A stretch of DNA of 64,000 nt, from positions 682,001 through 746,000 of the forward strand of contig NZ_CP117772.1 of the NCBI RefSeq assembly GCF_028623165.1, written 5' to 3'. Source of the stretch: Nostoc sp. UHCC 0926. GTDB lineage: Bacteria; Cyanobacteriota; Cyanobacteriia; Cyanobacteriales; Nostocaceae. The position numbers and the translations under genes are program-made. Shown piece by piece: positions 61,603 through 64,000 of this stretch (positions within the stretch are counted from its first letter, which is position 1; each line of letters opens with the position of its first letter). A model generated the notes under the pieces. It had not been told where the DNA came from. It ran no database searches and saw only the letters and a program-made list of their open reading frames with translations.

Positions 61603-62622
61603 ATGAACACAAATATTTCTCGTCCGCAAAAATATTACATTCGCATTTTGAGCTTAGGCATAGGTATCTTAGTAGTATTGTTGGGTATTTTCGCCAGCAT
61701 TTCTTATGGTGCTGCTGACATTCCCATTGCCAAAATACTGACTGCATTTACTAATTATGATGACTCCACTGAACACATAATTATCAGATCGATGCGCCTA
61801 CCACGCACACTGATTGCAAGTATGGTTGGTGCTAGTTTGGCTATAGCCGGAGCATTGATGCAAGGACTCACCCAAAATCCCCTAGCCGCACCAGGAATCT
61901 TGGGGATCAATGCAGGTGCAGCCTTAGCAGTGGTGACAGTGGTTTTTGGTTTGGGTACATCTTCAGCACCTTTAATTACCCTTGTAGCATTTATCGGAGC
62001 CTTAATAGCAGCGATCGCAGTTTATTCCCTCGGTTCACTTGGACATGGAGGCTCAACACCATTGAATCTGACTATTGCTGGTGCAGTTATAACTGTCTTG
62101 CTATCTTCAATTACTACAGGCGGACTAATTTTAAGCTCACGCACTCTTGAAGAAGTCCGTTTCTGGTTAGCAGGTTCTCTAGCAGGACGAGACTTCAATC
62201 TATTCCTGACTGTGCTGCCCTGGATGATAGTAGGGCTGTTAACAGCTTTTGCCTTGAGTAGACAAATCAACGTCCTCAGTTTAGGAGAATCGGTGGCTAC
62301 AGGCCTAGGTCAGCAAACAGGTTGGATCAAGTTGGCAACAGCATCAAGCGTTGTCATATTAGCGGGGAGTGCTGTAGCACTAGCAGGGCCTATCGGCTTT
62401 GTCGGTCTGGTAGTTCCCCATCTGGCGCGGGGAGTAATGGGTGTTGATTATCGTTGGGTATTGCCTTGTACAGCCGTGTTTGGTGCAGGTTTACTAATAT
62501 GGGCAGACTTAGCAGCCCGTTGGTTAATTAGACCCCAAGAATTGCCTGTTGGCGTAATGACAGCACTGTTAGGAGCGCCCTTTTTATTGTATTTAGTGCG
62601 TTGGCGGGTGAAGAGAGGATGA
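61603..62622 (+). CDS. FecCD-family iron-siderophore ABC transporter permease (first)
   Basis: 339 residues with about nine transmembrane helices. Family motifs are seen: IIRSMRLPRTLIASMVGASL AIAGALMQGLTQNPLAAPGI LGINAGAALAVV, WLAGSLAGRDFN and AGPIGFVGLVVPHLARGVMG. It forms half of the inner-membrane channel for ferric siderophores with the next gene. There is no ATPase (FecE-like) or binding protein gene in the window to the right edge. Start at 61603 is the first ATG. The stop overlaps the next start by 4 bases (ATGA). Confidence 0.9.
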   Translation: MNTNISRPQKYYIRILSLGIGILVVLLGIFASISYGAADIPIAKILTAFTNYDDSTEHIIIRSMRLPRTLIASMVGASLAIAGALMQGLTQNPLAAPGILGINAGAALAVVTVVFGLGTSSAPLITLVAFIGALIAAIAVYSLGSLGHGGSTPLNLTIAGAVITVLLSSITTGGLILSSRTLEEVRFWLAGSLAGRDFNLFLTVLPWMIVGLLTAFALSRQINVLSLGESVATGLGQQTGWIKLATASSVVILAGSAVALAGPIGFVGLVVPHLARGVMGVDYRWVLPCTAVFGAGLLIWADLAARWLIRPQELPVGVMTALLGAPFLLYLVRWRVKRG

Positions 62623-63638
62623 TAACAATTCAAAATTCAATACTTAATAACCAGCCTGTAACTAGAGCATTGTTACTACTGCTATTACTCACGCTCGCAG
62701 TCTTGGGAATGAGTCTTAGTTTAGGAGATTATCCTGTGCCGCCAGTAGACATAGTGAAAGCTGTTGTTGGTTTACCAACTCAAGATGCAGAATCTCCCTT
62801 TGTTGTTGTCACTTTGCGTTTACCGAGAGTGTTAATCTCTTGGTTGGTAGGAGTGGGCTTGGCAATTGCGGGTGCAATTTTACAAGGATTGACACGTAAT
62901 CCTTTAGCTGACCCTGGCATTGTTGGAGTCAATGCAGGTGCAGCTTTAGCAGCTGTTACCTTAATTGTATTATTCCCGGCTGTACCGACTATGTATTTGC
63001 CCCTAGCTGCCTTTGGTGGTGCTTTTGTTGTGGCATGTTTGATCTACTTGCTAGCTGGGACAGGAGAAAAATCACCTCTGCGATTGGTTTTAGTGGGAGT
63101 AGCATTAGCAGCAATTATGGGAGCTTTTACGACTTTGATGCTAACTTTTGGTGAAATCAATGATGTTACTAGAGCATTGGTCTGGTTGGCGGGTAGTGTC
63201 GCTGGTAAAAGTTGGGAGCAAGTCTGGCAACTACTACCCTGGCTAGTTATTTTCGTTCCCTTCGCTTTACTGCTGGCACGAGAACTTGATACTTTACAAC
63301 TAGGTGATACTGTAGCCAAAGGACTTGGTAGCCGAGTCACATGGCAAAGAAGCAAATTATTGTTAGTGAGTGTGGCGCTGGCTGGATCAAGTGTGGCTAC
63401 AGCAGGTACTATTGGCTTTGTTGGATTAATGGCTCCCCATTTAGCACGTAGACTTGTTGGGTCAATACATCAAAATTTATTGCCAGTTGCTGCTTTAATC
63501 GGGGGATTATTGGTAGCAGCAGCAGATTTTGTGGGTAGGACTTTATTTTCTCCGACAGAATTGCCATGTGGTTTGCTAACTGCTGCCTTAGGAGCGCCTT
63601 ATTTTATCTATTTACTGTATCAAAGACGGCAAAGATGA
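62619..63638 (+). CDS. FecCD-family iron-siderophore ABC transporter permease (second)
   Basis: 339 residues from the ATG at 62619, chosen because ATGA overlaps the previous stop; the frame is open from 62601. Motifs match the first permease: VVTLRLPRVLISWLVGVGLA IAGAILQGLTRNPLADPGIV GVNAGAALAAV, LVWLAGSVAGKSWEQV and AGTIGFVGLMAPHLARRLVG. It pairs with the first as a heterodimer, like FecC-FecD. The remainder of the locus is expected beyond the right end or has been lost. Confidence 0.9.
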   Translation: MITIQNSILNNQPVTRALLLLLLLTLAVLGMSLSLGDYPVPPVDIVKAVVGLPTQDAESPFVVVTLRLPRVLISWLVGVGLAIAGAILQGLTRNPLADPGIVGVNAGAALAAVTLIVLFPAVPTMYLPLAAFGGAFVVACLIYLLAGTGEKSPLRLVLVGVALAAIMGAFTTLMLTFGEINDVTRALVWLAGSVAGKSWEQVWQLLPWLVIFVPFALLLARELDTLQLGDTVAKGLGSRVTWQRSKLLLVSVALAGSSVATAGTIGFVGLMAPHLARRLVGSIHQNLLPVAALIGGLLVAAADFVGRTLFSPTELPCGLLTAALGAPYFIYLLYQRRQR

Positions 63639-64000
63639 GTAGGAAAGGAGAATCCAATGTCAGAGTATCTTTACCAAACGCAGGACTAAGTACCCAATAT
63701 TATTGGTAATATCATAGTAATATGATCTAAATATCTATCCTCAAAGGCGATCGTTAACTTTAAGGGAATATTTGGTTTTTGATGACCAGATTTTTACAAG
63801 ATGCTCTGCTCCAGCATTTTGACTAGCTTGATCAATTAGATTTTGGTCATTCCCCTGCCAAGAATCATTAAGTTGGATTCAAAAGCGATGGCAAAGCCAT
63901 TGCCAAGGGCGAACGCAACAATGCACTATGCGGTAATGCGATCTGCCAGCAGCTGCTTTGCGGCTATCTACTTTTAGACCAATTATCCTTGCAATCAGAA
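63639..64000. other. Gene-free right edge with dispersed repeats
   Basis: It contains TTGGTAATATCATAGTAATATGATC-type AT-rich sequence at about 63700 and a repeat-like AAAGCGATGGCAAAGCCATT GCC palindrome at 63881-63905. No coding frame is convincing up to the edge. Confidence 0.45.

Noticed and set aside
1..64000. tRNA, rRNA, riboswitch or Fur-box calls
   Set aside because: No segment showed a convincing cloverleaf, rRNA core, riboswitch consensus or 19-bp Fur palindrome by eye, so none is reported.

Overview
The window reads as DNA from a filamentous, heterocyst-forming-type cyanobacterium (Nostocales; Nostoc, Calothrix or Tolypothrix-like). The evidence is the abundance of the HIP1 octamer GCGATCGC, very small dispersed repeats, cyanobacterial insertion sequences, and gene families typical of this group (CHAT/CHASE2/DUF1822/DUF928, PEP-CTERM, AMIN-TonB receptor). 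A ParA-ParB pair with palindromic sites, a CyRepA1-like replication-protein fragment, a toxin-antitoxin pair and many truncated plasmid-type genes suggest a large plasmid or a plasmid-derived island. No rRNA, tRNA or CRISPR array was seen.

Region 1 (1-15.7 kb) is a gene graveyard. It holds a VapBC-like pair, broken copies of two cyanobacterial plasmid gene families, tyrosine-recombinase fragments, an AlkB fragment fused to a Rep fragment, and remnants of ISAs1, IS4, ISH3-like, ISKra4, IS630 and IS1634-type elements. An IS630 sits inside an IS4 transposase, and an IS4 sits inside a palindromic MITE-like repeat. Several transposases carry 23-27 bp insertions that look like small dispersed repeats.

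Region 2 (15.8-37.7 kb) is the functional core. It contains a DUF928 protein, a TPR-CHAT protease-like protein, a giant haemagglutinin-type two-partner-secretion exoprotein with a truncated tandem copy, and, further right, a sigma factor-DUF1822-CHAT/CHASE2 operon. Between them (24.6-32.3 kb) is an unusual cassette: four 72-bp hairpin repeats, two nearly identical proteins with an acidic N-terminus and a cationic amphipathic C-terminus, a leaderless subtilisin (S8) protease, a PrcB-like partner, a third protein with the same acidic N-terminus, and a lysozyme/peptidoglycan-binding/L,D-transpeptidase-like protein bracketed by about 90-bp repeats. I infer a protease-matured effector or antimicrobial system; this is the best candidate for something undescribed.

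Region 3 (37.7-51.7 kb) carries a sucrose-phosphate-synthase-like glycosyltransferase and a phosphoglucomutase, a PEP-CTERM protein, an SDR-PhyH fusion, a PhnD-like binding protein, an NRPS carrier-domain fragment broken by IS5, several gene stubs and parAB with two palindromes upstream.

Region 4 (51.7-64 kb) holds an intact IS4-family element with a 14-bp target duplication, a small membrane protein, an AMIN-TonB siderophore receptor, an alpha/beta hydrolase lacking the usual nucleophile serine, another intact transposase, and two FecCD-type iron-siderophore permeases. The receptor, hydrolase and permeases plausibly form a siderophore-uptake locus interrupted by the transposon.
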